Source of the DNA: an uncultured Collinsella sp.
GTDB taxonomy: Bacteria; Actinomycetota; Coriobacteriia; Coriobacteriales; Coriobacteriaceae
NCBI GenBank assembly: GCA_902470925.1
Contig: CABRIF010000003.1
Span: 1 to 48,940, forward strand
Direction: 5' to 3'
DNA length: 48,940 nucleotides
Positions 48,939 to 48,940 of the stretch are shown here, piece by piece. The position numbers were made by a program, and so were the translations under genes. The notes under the pieces were generated by a model. The model had not been told where the DNA came from and made no database searches. It worked only from the letters and a program-made list of their open reading frames with translations. How positions within the stretch are numbered: the first letter of the stretch is position 1; the number at the start of each line of letters is the position of its first letter.

Positions 48939-48940
48939 TC

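Overview
The window is a contig from a high-GC Gram-positive bacterium. Gene order, MEP-pathway isoprenoid genes, TrmFO, the DUF512-der-plsY-gpsA block and Gram-positive style genes (scpAB, nif3/zinc-ribbon, rpsO-pnp) point most strongly to class Coriobacteriia (a Collinsella- or Olsenella-like organism). That assignment is inference, since no rRNA gene is present. The first 39 bases are not genomic: they are the Illumina Nextera read-1 adapter preceded by what looks like the end of an i5 index. The last 52 bases are a second copy of a dispersed repeat, so both contig ends have a visible cause.

Layout. 40-13649 (+): truncated dprA, trmFO, xerC, then the classical rpsB-tsf / pyrH-frr-uppS-cdsA-dxr-rseP-ispG block and proS: translation factors, ribosome recycling, lipid-carrier and phospholipid precursors, two MEP-pathway enzymes and the site-2 protease RseP. 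13743-14304: four tRNA genes (Ala, Ala, CAT-anticodon, Val). 14371-23453 (+): an ABC-F ATPase, a small membrane protein, a second site-2 protease, scpA-scpB-rluB, cmk, a PlsC-like acyltransferase, ispH and a DUF512 radical SAM protein. 23463-27725: a clearly AT-richer island flanked by near-perfect direct repeats of 36 and 38 nt. It holds a frameshifted peptidoglycan-binding/DUF1906 protein, a small membrane protein, a small cysteine-containing protein and a lipoprotein. 27909-39554 (+): der-plsY-gpsA, rpe, a cysteine desulfurase, a Nif3/zinc-ribbon pair, coaBC, tRNA-Pro, recO, rpsO and pnp.

39795-48634 (-): an eight-gene operon, transcribed right to left in the order aroF-tyrA-aroB-aroA-aroC-pheA-aroEK-aroQ. 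It encodes every step from phosphoenolpyruvate plus erythrose-4-phosphate to chorismate, and the branches to phenylpyruvate and 4-hydroxyphenylpyruvate. It faces pnp; a 106-nt element with perfect 24-nt inverted arms lies between the convergent genes.

Most of the window is ordinary core genome. The parts worth a second look are the island inserted between the DUF512 gene and der, the bipartite 52-nt repeat seen twice upstream of promoters, the long inverted repeat at 39679-39784, and the unusual insertion inside RseP.
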